NCBI GenBank assembly: GCA_001442925.1
Contig: LDXX01000001.1
Location: forward strand, 62,001 to 126,000
Direction: 5' to 3'
DNA: 64,000 nt
Origin: Candidatus Kryptonium thompsonii
Lineage (GTDB): Bacteria; Bacteroidota; Ignavibacteria; Kryptoniales; Kryptoniaceae
Numbering within the stretch: position 1 is the stretch's first letter; every line of letters begins with the position of its first letter. The notes under the pieces are model-generated. The model was not told the DNA's origin, searched no databases, and worked only from the letters and a program-made list of their open reading frames with translations. A program made the position numbers and the translations under genes. This document shows positions 37,308-45,428 of this stretch, piece by piece.

Positions 37308-37326
37308 GGCTTTTACTCTTTTTGTT

Positions 37327-38685
37327 TTAAATATTTCCACGTGCTTTTAATTTTTCACTAATGATTTCGTAGGGGACTTTTCTTACATCCCTGTTAAACT
37401 TTACAGCCAAGCTTGCAACAACGCCTGCTGCTTCTCCCGTTGCTGCAGATGTTGCTTGAATTCTCAAAGCTGAATGACCTTCCCTCGTTGAAGAAATATT
37501 TCTACCAGCGACGAGCAAATTATATGCCTTTTTAACAATCAAAGCTCTCAATGGTATTTCATAATATTGTCCTTCTTTCAAATGTTCCAATCTAGATTTT
37601 TCTCCTCTTTGACCATGAATGTCAATTCCATAACAAGCCCTGGCTATAGCGTCTTTAAATTTACGAGCTTTCAGAATATCTTCACCAGAAATAATATACT
37701 CCCCTATTGCTCTTCGAGTCTCTCGCACTCCAACCTGTATCCCTGATTCAAGTAAATATGAATTTTCAAATCCTGGAATTTTTTCTTTAAGGAAATTATA
37801 AATTTGCAACATCTGAGTTCGTCCCTCTATCTCTGCTTTCGTTAAATCAAACGAACTTGTCCCATCAAGCCCAAGTATATTAGTTGTGTTAAAAGATGCT
37901 TCCCCCTCCTCAGGCAAAGTCGTAAAAAAGATGTATTCGATCTCTTCCGGAAGCAAACCTTTTATCTTCCCTTCCTTTACAAGATCAAAATAGCCAGCAA
38001 TTGAAACTATGCGACCTAGGATATACTCAGAAGTCGACCAGGGATAAAACTGTTGGGGATTTGCTCGCACAAAATCAACTGCTTTCTTGACATCGATCCC
38101 ACCAACTCTAAAAAATAATGTCATCGCTTGTGTTAACCCAGTTTTTTCATCACCTTTCATCCAACCCGCATTTGCAAGGTAAACAATTTCAGCATCTCCA
38201 GTTGTGTCGACAAAAACTTTTCCAGGAAAGCGATAAAATTTGGAATTATAGTTCAAGATTAAAGAAGTAATCTTTCTTTTTCGATTAACATTTTCAAACT
38301 CAACACCAAAAATTAAAGCATGTCTTATAGTTTTAACGCCAGCTTCACACAACAGTTCATTCACAACTTTTCTAAAAGCCCATGCGTTAAACCCATTATC
38401 TATGACCCCACCTATTTTCTCCATTCCCTTTACGATTTCCTCAAACACCCCTCCAACTAAAGGTTTAACTCTCCCGTCAAATTCATCCTCTATCCAATAT
38501 TTCATAAATGGTGAGACCATGCCAGCTGTCGACATCCCACCTAAAAATCCATATCGATCTATTAAGATAGTTTTTGCTCCCTCCCTTGCCGAAGCAATAG
38601 CAGAGCAAACTCCCGCTATTCCTGCTCCTGCAACTATAACATCAAACTCTTCAAACTCAATGATATTTTGTAAAGTTTTTTTCAT
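37327..38685 (-). CDS. FAD-dependent oxidoreductase (PF12831-like)
   Basis: A 452-residue flavoprotein. The FAD motif VIVAGAGIAGVCSAIASA is near the start, followed by DRYGFLGG, VDTTGDAEI, GVRETRRAIGEYI, YGIDIHGQRGE, AGRNISSTREGHSALRIQA and TGEAAGVVASLA at the end. These are the family-wide landmarks, all intact. Members are common in sugar and uronate catabolism of Planctomycetota, Bacteroidota and relatives, but no substrate is established. It is 7 bp behind nanE. Confidence 0.88.
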   Translation of the reverse strand: MKKTLQNIIEFEEFDVIVAGAGIAGVCSAIASAREGAKTILIDRYGFLGGMSTAGMVSPFMKYWIEDEFDGRVKPLVGGVFEEIVKGMEKIGGVIDNGFNAWAFRKVVNELLCEAGVKTIRHALIFGVEFENVNRKRKITSLILNYNSKFYRFPGKVFVDTTGDAEIVYLANAGWMKGDEKTGLTQAMTLFFRVGGIDVKKAVDFVRANPQQFYPWSTSEYILGRIVSIAGYFDLVKEGKIKGLLPEEIEYIFFTTLPEEGEASFNTTNILGLDGTSSFDLTKAEIEGRTQMLQIYNFLKEKIPGFENSYLLESGIQVGVRETRRAIGEYIISGEDILKARKFKDAIARACYGIDIHGQRGEKSRLEHLKEGQYYEIPLRALIVKKAYNLLVAGRNISSTREGHSALRIQATSAATGEAAGVVASLAVKFNRDVRKVPYEIISEKLKARGNI

Positions 38686-38691
38686 ATTATT

Positions 38692-39372
38692 TCACTTCTG
38701 AATTTCCTCAACGAATCTTTGAACAATTAACCTTGGCCTTGTTATAGCAGAACCGATGACGACAGCGTGAGCCCCAATCTCAAACATCTTCTTCGCTTGT
38801 TCAACCGTCCATATGCGACCCTCAGCGATAATCGGGACTTTAAGGGTGCTCGCAAGTTTATAAACGAGATCAAAATCAGGTTCATATTTTTTGAATGAAT
38901 GCTTTGTATAAGGAGTGTAACCAGCCAACGTTGTTGCAACAACATCAGCCCCAAGCTCAGCGGATATAACTCCCTCTTCATAAGTTGAAACATCAGCCAT
39001 CAAAATTGCATCTTTATATCTTTCCCTGATCTCTTCAAAAATTTTAAATCTCTCATCCCTTGATGTCACATCAATTGCAACTATATCAGCTCCAGATTCA
39101 ATTACTTTTTGAACTGCTTCTACGTCTGGCGTTATAAGCACACTTCCATCGGGGTATTTACCTTTTATAAGTCCAATCACGGGAATTTTAACCTTATCTT
39201 TTACGGCTTTAATATTTTCTAAACCTTCCGTTCTAATTCCTGTAGCACCGCCAAGCTCAGCTGCAATTGCGAACTCGACTATAAACTCAGTCCTTGAAAA
39301 AAGCCCAAACTCATCAGGCTGGCAAGAAACAATGATTCCATTCTTCAATTTATCCAAAACCTCTGCCTTCAT
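38692..39372 (-). CDS. nanE: N-acetylmannosamine-6-phosphate 2-epimerase
   Basis: TIM-barrel enzyme of 226 residues that converts ManNAc-6-phosphate to GlcNAc-6-phosphate. Signatures include IVEFAIAAELGGATGIRTEG, the catalytic lysine in VIGLIKGKYPDG, and the catalytic glutamate in IIAEGRIWTVEQAKKM. The open frame starts at TTG 39399 within the previous gene, so the ATG at 39372 is used. No nanA or nanK is present nearby; instead it sits between two FAD oxidoreductases. Confidence 0.9.
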   Translation of the reverse strand: MKAEVLDKLKNGIIVSCQPDEFGLFSRTEFIVEFAIAAELGGATGIRTEGLENIKAVKDKVKIPVIGLIKGKYPDGSVLITPDVEAVQKVIESGADIVAIDVTSRDERFKIFEEIRERYKDAILMADVSTYEEGVISAELGADVVATTLAGYTPYTKHSFKKYEPDFDLVYKLASTLKVPIIAEGRIWTVEQAKKMFEIGAHAVVIGSAITRPRLIVQRFVEEIQK

Positions 39373-39376
39373 TCGT

Positions 39377-40690
39377 TCACTTGGTTTTTGTTCTAGCAAT
39401 TTGATTTAATTTCAAGTTGTTTTTATATGCAAAAGATATAAGCCTTCCTATGCTTTCTGATGTTTTCACAGCAAGTGGGAAAGAGTAAAGAACAAATTTT
39501 AAATCTTCGCTTACGCTTGCGTTTCTGCCAACCGCAACTAGATTTTTAATTCTTGTTAAAAAAGATGAAAAAGGCACACGGATTATTAAATTGTCAAATT
39601 TTTTATCTGGAGCGAGAACACAAGGAAACAAACTCTCAGCGATCACAGATATTTTAAGCACCGCGATCTCATCGTCAAAGCTTTTATTGTTGAAAACATC
39701 TTCAGAAGTTAATGTATACATTCCGTTAATTCTGCAACTCTCCGTAAAATAAATTTGTGCTGGGAACATTGAAATATTAGCCTTCTCAAAAGGTTTAAAT
39801 TGCCTCAAATACTCAAGGAAAGAATGAACTTTTAATTGCAATCTCTCCTCCATCATGCTAATTAAAACAAGGTCATCGGGGATGAATTCATTGTCAGAAT
39901 TATCAGATAAGCCAAACACAATACAATGATTTTTTATGGGCAACTCATAAATTGCAACTTTCATACCGTCTTTTTCAACAATGTACGCATGGTATGTGAA
40001 ATTTTCTATCTTGACAGTTTCACAGACAATTCTATCATCATCTTTGCTGAAATCACAGCCACATATGACAAAATTATATCTCGCAAAAGATTTAACTTTT
40101 CTCGTCAAATTTTCATCTATAGATTTGAAAACAGCACAATTTCCAGTTGCATCGACAAAATATTTCCCCTTTACTTCGATCAATCCCTCCTTCCCAAGCA
40201 CTAAAATTGATGATACTGTGTCCCCCATCAACTTTGCTCTTACAAATGTAGCATGAAAAAGCAAATCGATCTTGAAATCAAGAAGAAGTTCAAGCATCGT
40301 GTTTTTAAACATTTCCAAATCGAATGGAATTACCCCACCCGATATTTTCAACGGGTCAGGATAGATAAATTGGGGTACTGCTTTATTTTTTAAGAGATAT
40401 CTTATCAGTGTTGAAAAAATCGGATATTTAATTGTTTCAGTTCCTTCCTCAGTAAACAATTCATCGAAGTTTCTTTGAAAATTAAACACTCTTAAAGGAT
40501 AGGCAAACGCAGTTGAGATAAGGCCACCGGGAAATCCATACTTTTCCACTAAAAAGGTCTTTAAACCATTGCTTGCACATGTTAACGCTGTCGTAACTCC
40601 ACTCAAACCACCACCAACCACGACAACATCCGCCTCAACAGTTTTAACTTTTTTGGGTATTTTTAAAATTACCTTTCTTTGCTCTTTCAT
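39377..40690 (-). CDS. FAD-dependent oxidoreductase, diverged PF12831-like paralogue
   Basis: A 437-residue flavoprotein with DVVVVGGGLSGVTTAL for FAD binding, EKYGFPGG, FVDATGN, FTESCRINGMYTLTSEDV and LVAVGRNAS. These follow the same order as in the oxidoreductase at 37327-38685. However the C-terminal hallmark (the TGEAAGVVA helix) is replaced by SFPLAVKTSESIGRLI, and the RETRR motif reads ESCRI. It is therefore a distant paralogue with altered active-site residues. The gene ends 4 bp before the nanE ATG. Confidence 0.85.
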   Translation of the reverse strand: MKEQRKVILKIPKKVKTVEADVVVVGGGLSGVTTALTCASNGLKTFLVEKYGFPGGLISTAFAYPLRVFNFQRNFDELFTEEGTETIKYPIFSTLIRYLLKNKAVPQFIYPDPLKISGGVIPFDLEMFKNTMLELLLDFKIDLLFHATFVRAKLMGDTVSSILVLGKEGLIEVKGKYFVDATGNCAVFKSIDENLTRKVKSFARYNFVICGCDFSKDDDRIVCETVKIENFTYHAYIVEKDGMKVAIYELPIKNHCIVFGLSDNSDNEFIPDDLVLISMMEERLQLKVHSFLEYLRQFKPFEKANISMFPAQIYFTESCRINGMYTLTSEDVFNNKSFDDEIAVLKISVIAESLFPCVLAPDKKFDNLIIRVPFSSFLTRIKNLVAVGRNASVSEDLKFVLYSFPLAVKTSESIGRLISFAYKNNLKLNQIARTKTK

Positions 40691-40758
40691 TATTTTGTCA
40701 ATTTTTAATGTTACCTATTTTCCACATTAAGAAGCTCAAACTGCATCTTTAAAAATGA

Positions 40759-41490
40759 CTATTTGAAGAAAATTTTAAACAAAATCATCAACAAAATTCC
40801 AAAGATAATAAATATCATCTTTTCAATGTTGTTCTTAAGCGACACTTTTTTGTGCAACTCTGGAACTAAATCAGTTAACGAAAGATAAAGAAAATTTCCC
40901 GCAGTTAAACCAAGGATATAAGGGATAAAGAATTTAAATTTTTCAAGGAAAAAGAACCCCAAAATTCCGCCTAAAATAGATGTTAAAGAAACGATGAAAT
41001 TTAGATTGAGCGCTTTTTTAGGAGAAAGTCCAGCATAAATTAAAACCCCGTAATCTCCAAGCTCTTGGGGAACCTCATGAAATATAACCCCAAGGGTTGT
41101 AATTACGCCAAGGTTAAAATCAACAAGATAAGATGATGCTATAAAAACTCCATCGATGAAATTATGAAAGAAGTCACCAAGAAGATTTACTGGGACAAAT
41201 GTATGTTGTTCACATTCCAGCTCATGGCAATGTCTCCATTTCAAAAATGTTTCAAGGATAAAAAAGAAAAAGATTCCGAAAATAATGGAATAAATTGCGG
41301 TAAATTTTTTCTCCAATGCCTCTGGTATAAGATGAAGAAAACTACCTGTTATCAAAGCACCTGCAGAAAAACTTACAAGGTAAAAACTTACCTTTTGAAG
41401 TTCTTCCAACTTTTTGTTTATAAATACTATCCCTATTAGGGAAACTAAAGATACAATTATTGTTGAAAAAACAATATATAACAGAATCAT
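40759..41490 (-). CDS. ZIP family metal transporter
   Basis: A 243-residue inner-membrane protein with eight hydrophobic segments. The metal-binding motifs of ZIP proteins are clear: DFFHNFIDGVFIASS in helix 4 and VIFHEVPQELGDYGVLI in helix 5. It probably imports zinc or iron. The cytoplasmic loop between helices 3 and 4 holds a His/Cys-containing stretch (RHCHELECEQH) that could bind metal. Its ATG overlaps the stop of a 48-codon gene by 4 bp (ATGA). Confidence 0.93.
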   Translation of the reverse strand: MILLYIVFSTIIVSLVSLIGIVFINKKLEELQKVSFYLVSFSAGALITGSFLHLIPEALEKKFTAIYSIIFGIFFFFILETFLKWRHCHELECEQHTFVPVNLLGDFFHNFIDGVFIASSYLVDFNLGVITTLGVIFHEVPQELGDYGVLIYAGLSPKKALNLNFIVSLTSILGGILGFFFLEKFKFFIPYILGLTAGNFLYLSLTDLVPELHKKVSLKNNIEKMIFIIFGILLMILFKIFFK

Positions 41491-41633
41491 AAACCAACAC
41501 CAATTTCTTGATTTACTTTTTCAAAATGTTTGCCCGCTTTTAAATTTAATATCTCAATGATGATGACTAAGGCTCTTTTTACTTGTCTGTTGTTCTCAAT
41601 GGAAACTTGAGCCATCTTAGTTTTTCCTATCAT
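41487..41633 (-). CDS. 48-residue small protein between the esterase and ZIP genes, unknown
   Basis: This frame fills the 139-bp interval between two annotated genes. It starts at ATG 41633, overlapping the esterase stop as ATGA, and ends at TGA overlapping the ZIP start as ATGA. The product is basic, with a helix-prone core (VKRALVIIIEILNLKAGKHF) and no signal peptide. I recognise no family. Coupling at both ends and the lack of any terminator or promoter in the interval argue that it is a real gene; the absence of a known homologue by eye argues for caution. Confidence 0.55.
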   Translation of the reverse strand: MIGKTKMAQVSIENNRQVKRALVIIIEILNLKAGKHFEKVNQEIGVGL

Positions 41634-42487
41634 TTTTTGGTAAGTAGTTTTTTGAGAAAATTATTTATTCCAACATCCCATAGAAGCCAATCATGTCCAC
41701 CAGGCAATTCATGATACTCGTAAAGAATTCCTTTACGACGTAATTTTTCAACAAACTCTCTGTTAGATTCAAGAAGTCCTTCAATAGTGTCATCTTTACC
41801 GCACAAGATGTAAAAGTATGGTAAATTAAAAGTTTCTATCTTTTCAACGATAACAAATATATCATTTTTATCCCAATGTTCACTTTCACTCTCGCCAAAA
41901 AACTCTTTTAAACTTTGACTTATTTGACTTTTGTCCATTTTGATCAAATCTTTCCAATTAAAAGCCCCGCTAAAGGAACCAACATAGTAGAATAAATTCG
42001 GATACTTCAGCGCGAGTTTAACAGCACCATAGCCTCCCATTGAAAGACCTGCTATCGCTCTTCCATGCTTTGCCGAAAGCACACGATACTTTCTTTCAAC
42101 ATAAGGAATTAATTCGGTGATTATGTAATCTTCATAATTTTTGTTTTTAAAAGTTGGCGAGTTTGTATACCAACTGTTGTCCGCTTCGGGTGTTATAACA
42201 AGAAGTGGATAGTTACTAACATATTTAATTAAAGATGTCTTATTTAGCCAATCGGTATGATTTCCAGAGTAGCCATGAAGCAAATACAGGACTCGATATC
42301 GTTCTTCAGTCTCATTGTAATTTCTCGGTAGAATAACATAAAATTTTCTATAGCCATCGGTAGCTTTTGAGTAAATACTGTCAAGGATAACATGAACTTT
42401 CCCCTGGGTTAAAAGCGTTCCCCCAAATAGAAGAATTAAAAGTGGAACAAGTTGAGCGCGCTTTATGATTTTTGAAAACAACAGCAT
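41630..42487 (-). CDS. secreted alpha/beta-hydrolase esterase (esterase D/feruloyl esterase-like)
   Basis: A 285-residue protein with an N-terminal signal peptide (LVPLLILLFGGTLLTQG). The nucleophile is Ser149 in GLSMGGYG, the oxyanion segment is LLHGYSGNHTDW, and a GKDD aspartate and GGHDW histidine complete the triad. The family includes carbohydrate esterases and S-formylglutathione hydrolase relatives. Signal peptide and context suggest periplasmic action on esterified polysaccharide or peptide-like material; substrate unproved. Confidence 0.88.
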   Translation of the reverse strand: MLLFSKIIKRAQLVPLLILLFGGTLLTQGKVHVILDSIYSKATDGYRKFYVILPRNYNETEERYRVLYLLHGYSGNHTDWLNKTSLIKYVSNYPLLVITPEADNSWYTNSPTFKNKNYEDYIITELIPYVERKYRVLSAKHGRAIAGLSMGGYGAVKLALKYPNLFYYVGSFSGAFNWKDLIKMDKSQISQSLKEFFGESESEHWDKNDIFVIVEKIETFNLPYFYILCGKDDTIEGLLESNREFVEKLRRKGILYEYHELPGGHDWLLWDVGINNFLKKLLTKK

Positions 42488-42499
42488 TTCAATGATCCT

Positions 42500-44704
42500 T
42501 TATGTTCGTTCTTCAGCAATAATTATAATTTTTTCGTCAAGCAAGCTTGAACTTTTCAGCTCAGCTCTTGCTACCGAAAGCATCTGTTCTTTGAACATCA
42601 CCCCAGTTAAATCAATTATCTTTGGCCCATAAATCAAAAATACATCTGGGGCAATAGCCCCAGCATCACCGTAAATGGTAAAGTTATCAATTACATGTGA
42701 AAGAACTTTTTCAAATCCATTTGGATTTGTTTCAACCACATTCGCATTTAAAAACTGAAGTTTTAGATTTCCTTCGGTATCAAATACCTTCACAGGTTTT
42801 AACTTATCCCTTAAAAAGAGAAATTTTTTTCGCTCAAGCTCCATGCCAAAAATCTTATAGAAGTTATTCTCTGCGATAACTTTAAGATATCCTCCATTAC
42901 TGTATGTGTATCTCTTTAGTAAACTTTTGAACGACTTTTCAGCTATTTTATAAAGCTCGTCATCGCTCAAGGATTTCTTCACAATATCACCCGCCTTAAA
43001 ATCGGGCGTTCCAGTGGCGATAGCTGTAATTCTTTTCGTTTGTCTGTCAATTTCAATAGCAACTTGAATTGTCTCAGGCTTTGAACCCATGCGAATAGCT
43101 GATGCGACAGCATCGTTTCTTATTTTAAGAATATCTTCCTCAGTTGGATTTGGAACAACCCTTTCTATACTCTCCCTTATCATTCCAAGAGCTGCTCCGA
43201 TTGCAGATATAACTTCGGAATTTTCCGCGATTTTATATTCAAGACCTAATTTATTTGCAAGATACGGAACTATAACCTCCGCACCACCACCCCCACCAAC
43301 AAGAGTGACAAGCTCCGTGTCAAGTTTATACTCTTTTATTAAATCTAAAATGACACCTTTTATCTTATTAACAGCAATGTCAAGTATATCCCTCGCTATC
43401 AAATCAGCAGGTTTTCCCATAAGCTGGGAAAGTTTCACGAAAATTTTCCCAACCGATTCAAAATTTCCTCTGCTATAACCATTTGGACTTATCAAGTTCA
43501 AAAAGTTAGCCGCATCAGTTGTTGTGATAGCAAATTCTGGTTTATCCGAACCTTTTCTTCTTATGGCTACATAATCTGACGGATCACCTTGCTTAGGTTG
43601 AATTAATACAAATTCAATATCATCAAAGTTTTCAGGCTCTGAAAATGAGACATACTTTAATCCAGCGATATGTGCACTTCTTGGACCAACATCAATTACA
43701 CTTTTAAAATTATCCGACATTCGTACCATTGAACCACCCGCAATTCCAAGCGTTCTAACATCAAGAGTTTTAAGATATAGCCTATTCCCTCCAACTTCAG
43801 CGCTTCGGATCATCGGTTTTCCATTTTTTATCACAGAAATATCTGTACTTGTTCCACCGACTTCAATAAAAATTCCATCGGTTATTTTAACATACATAAG
43901 CGCTGAAGCAACGCCAGCAGCTGGTCCCGATAATATCGTCATTATGGGTCTTCTTTTCATTTCTTCAGCCGTCATAATCCCACCATCGCTTCTCATTATC
44001 ATCAGCGGCGCTTTTATTCCAGCATTTTTAACAGCGTAAGATGTTATTTCAGCTGTTTCAATCATCTTCGGAAGCATACATGCGTTCACAACTGCAGTCC
44101 TTGTTCTAACCCGAAGCCCATAAAGTTTGGAAATCATGGATGCAGGGGTTGCCACTTTGCCCATGTCTTTTATAATTTCAACCACTCTTTCTTCCCTCGA
44201 TGGATCATCCACCCCAAATGCCTCACTTACAACAAAAACCTCAGCACCATTGGAAATCAGTTGTTTTACCGCTCTATTTACTTCCTCTTCTAATTTTTCG
44301 GTTCCAAAAATTTTCGAGTCAATAAAAGTGTGAAATGTCTCTATGAATTTCCCATTGCCGAGTGGAATCTTTCCAACATTCGTTTCACCTTTCGCCCTTA
44401 TCATATCTATTCCCGTTCCCATCCCAATTATCCCAACCTTGGCAACATCACCTTCGAGAAGTGCGTTCGTCGCTTGCGTTGTGCTATGCGCAATTAAAAT
44501 AACATCATCTGGATCTATTGGATCTATGTTTCCATCGCTTAAAATTTTATTCATCGCTTGAATAACCCCAAGTGCAACCCCTTCCTTTGCAGAATGAGTG
44601 GTAGGGACACAACTCTTCGCAACTATCTCAAGTGAATCTACATCAATTGCAACAGCATGGGTAAATGTCCCACCAACATCGATTCCTATCTTTATTCTTC
44701 GCAT
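42500..44704 (-). CDS. hydantoinase/oxoprolinase family protein, HyuA-type subunit
   Basis: A 734-residue ATP-dependent amidohydrolase-like protein. The N-terminal actin-like domain begins KIGIDVGGTFTHAVAID and the second contains EVGGTSTDISVIKNG and LVGGGGGAEVIVPYLA. This is the HyuA side of 5-oxoprolinase, N-methylhydantoinase and acetophenone carboxylase systems. These normally pair HyuA with HyuB; no HyuB gene is seen next to it, although it could be encoded elsewhere. An esterase follows and a frameshifted membrane gene and a permease precede it. Confidence 0.88.
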   Translation of the reverse strand: MRRIKIGIDVGGTFTHAVAIDVDSLEIVAKSCVPTTHSAKEGVALGVIQAMNKILSDGNIDPIDPDDVILIAHSTTQATNALLEGDVAKVGIIGMGTGIDMIRAKGETNVGKIPLGNGKFIETFHTFIDSKIFGTEKLEEEVNRAVKQLISNGAEVFVVSEAFGVDDPSREERVVEIIKDMGKVATPASMISKLYGLRVRTRTAVVNACMLPKMIETAEITSYAVKNAGIKAPLMIMRSDGGIMTAEEMKRRPIMTILSGPAAGVASALMYVKITDGIFIEVGGTSTDISVIKNGKPMIRSAEVGGNRLYLKTLDVRTLGIAGGSMVRMSDNFKSVIDVGPRSAHIAGLKYVSFSEPENFDDIEFVLIQPKQGDPSDYVAIRRKGSDKPEFAITTTDAANFLNLISPNGYSRGNFESVGKIFVKLSQLMGKPADLIARDILDIAVNKIKGVILDLIKEYKLDTELVTLVGGGGGAEVIVPYLANKLGLEYKIAENSEVISAIGAALGMIRESIERVVPNPTEEDILKIRNDAVASAIRMGSKPETIQVAIEIDRQTKRITAIATGTPDFKAGDIVKKSLSDDELYKIAEKSFKSLLKRYTYSNGGYLKVIAENNFYKIFGMELERKKFLFLRDKLKPVKVFDTEGNLKLQFLNANVVETNPNGFEKVLSHVIDNFTIYGDAGAIAPDVFLIYGPKIIDLTGVMFKEQMLSVARAELKSSSLLDEKIIIIAEERT

Positions 44705-44709
44705 TCCTT

Positions 44710-45409
44710 TTATAACATGATTTTAACTGCTTCTGTTAATAAATTTAATAAAACGAGTGAAGAAATCGAAGTCAAAAGTACATAAATTAAACTTTCGAAA
44801 AAATTCTCAGTTATATGTTTTAATCCAAACAGTAATAATAAAACTGAGTAAGCTTTTAAAATCCAACCAATGCCATAAAAAATATAAAAAGGAATTGGTT
44901 TAAGCTTATCAGGTTCTGGCGATTCAGTGAAATAGTAAATCCCAAAGACGGCAAGTATAGATGGCAAAAGAAAAAGAACCGACAAAGCAAGTGGAAACGC
45001 TGAGTATGAAACAATCGCAAAATAGTCTTTAAATTTTATATCTCTATATTTGAAAAGCAAGGCTTTCAAAATAAGTGAGATTAAAAATACAAACAAACCC
45101 CCAAGAATAACCCCAAGCCAAAGCATGTTAAGGATCAAAAAAATCAAATTTTCAAACTTTTCCCCAGCTTTAGCGAAGTAAAAAAACATCCAAAGACATC
45201 GCAATTCCAAAAAGCGAAGCAAGTAAAATTGAAAAATTTTTTCGCTTTGATAGAATTATCTTGTGAAAACCCTTTGAAGGATTGACAAACAATAAACTTA
45301 AAATTTCAAACAAGTTCAAAACATAAACCTGATCTTGAAGAAATGCGGCGCAATTTTTACACTTTACATTAAACTTTGAATTTTCAAATCCACATATCGG
45401 ACAAAGCAT
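44710..45409 (-). pseudogene. zinc-ribbon + Yip1-type membrane protein, split by a one-base frameshift
   Basis: The first 76 codons start at ATG 45409 and give a four-cysteine zinc ribbon (CPICGFEN...CKNC) followed by a helix. They run out at DVFLLR-stop. A second frame that continues from YFAKAGEKF to 44710 supplies a five-helix Yip1-like domain. Removing one T from the 7-T run (45180-45186 on the plus strand as A) joins them into about 232 residues. It could be a base-call or assembly error, a real mutation, or slippage. The function of zinc-ribbon Yip1 proteins is unknown. Confidence 0.7.
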
Positions 45410-45428
45410 AAATTTATATGTAAAAGTT

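Noticed and set aside
43089-43478. 129-codon plus-strand frame opposite hyuA
   Set aside because: Shadow of the HyuA coding frame, with a low-complexity Ser/Pro/Thr-rich product.
45178-45188. Programmed -1 frameshift at the T TTT TTA heptamer
   Set aside because: A -1 shift enters the third frame, not the Yip1 frame; a +1 shift or loss of one T is required.
44710-45222. A stand-alone 170-residue membrane protein starting at 45222
   Set aside because: The residues before YFAKAG are an out-of-frame reading of the zinc-ribbon gene; joining the two frames gives a more sensible protein.
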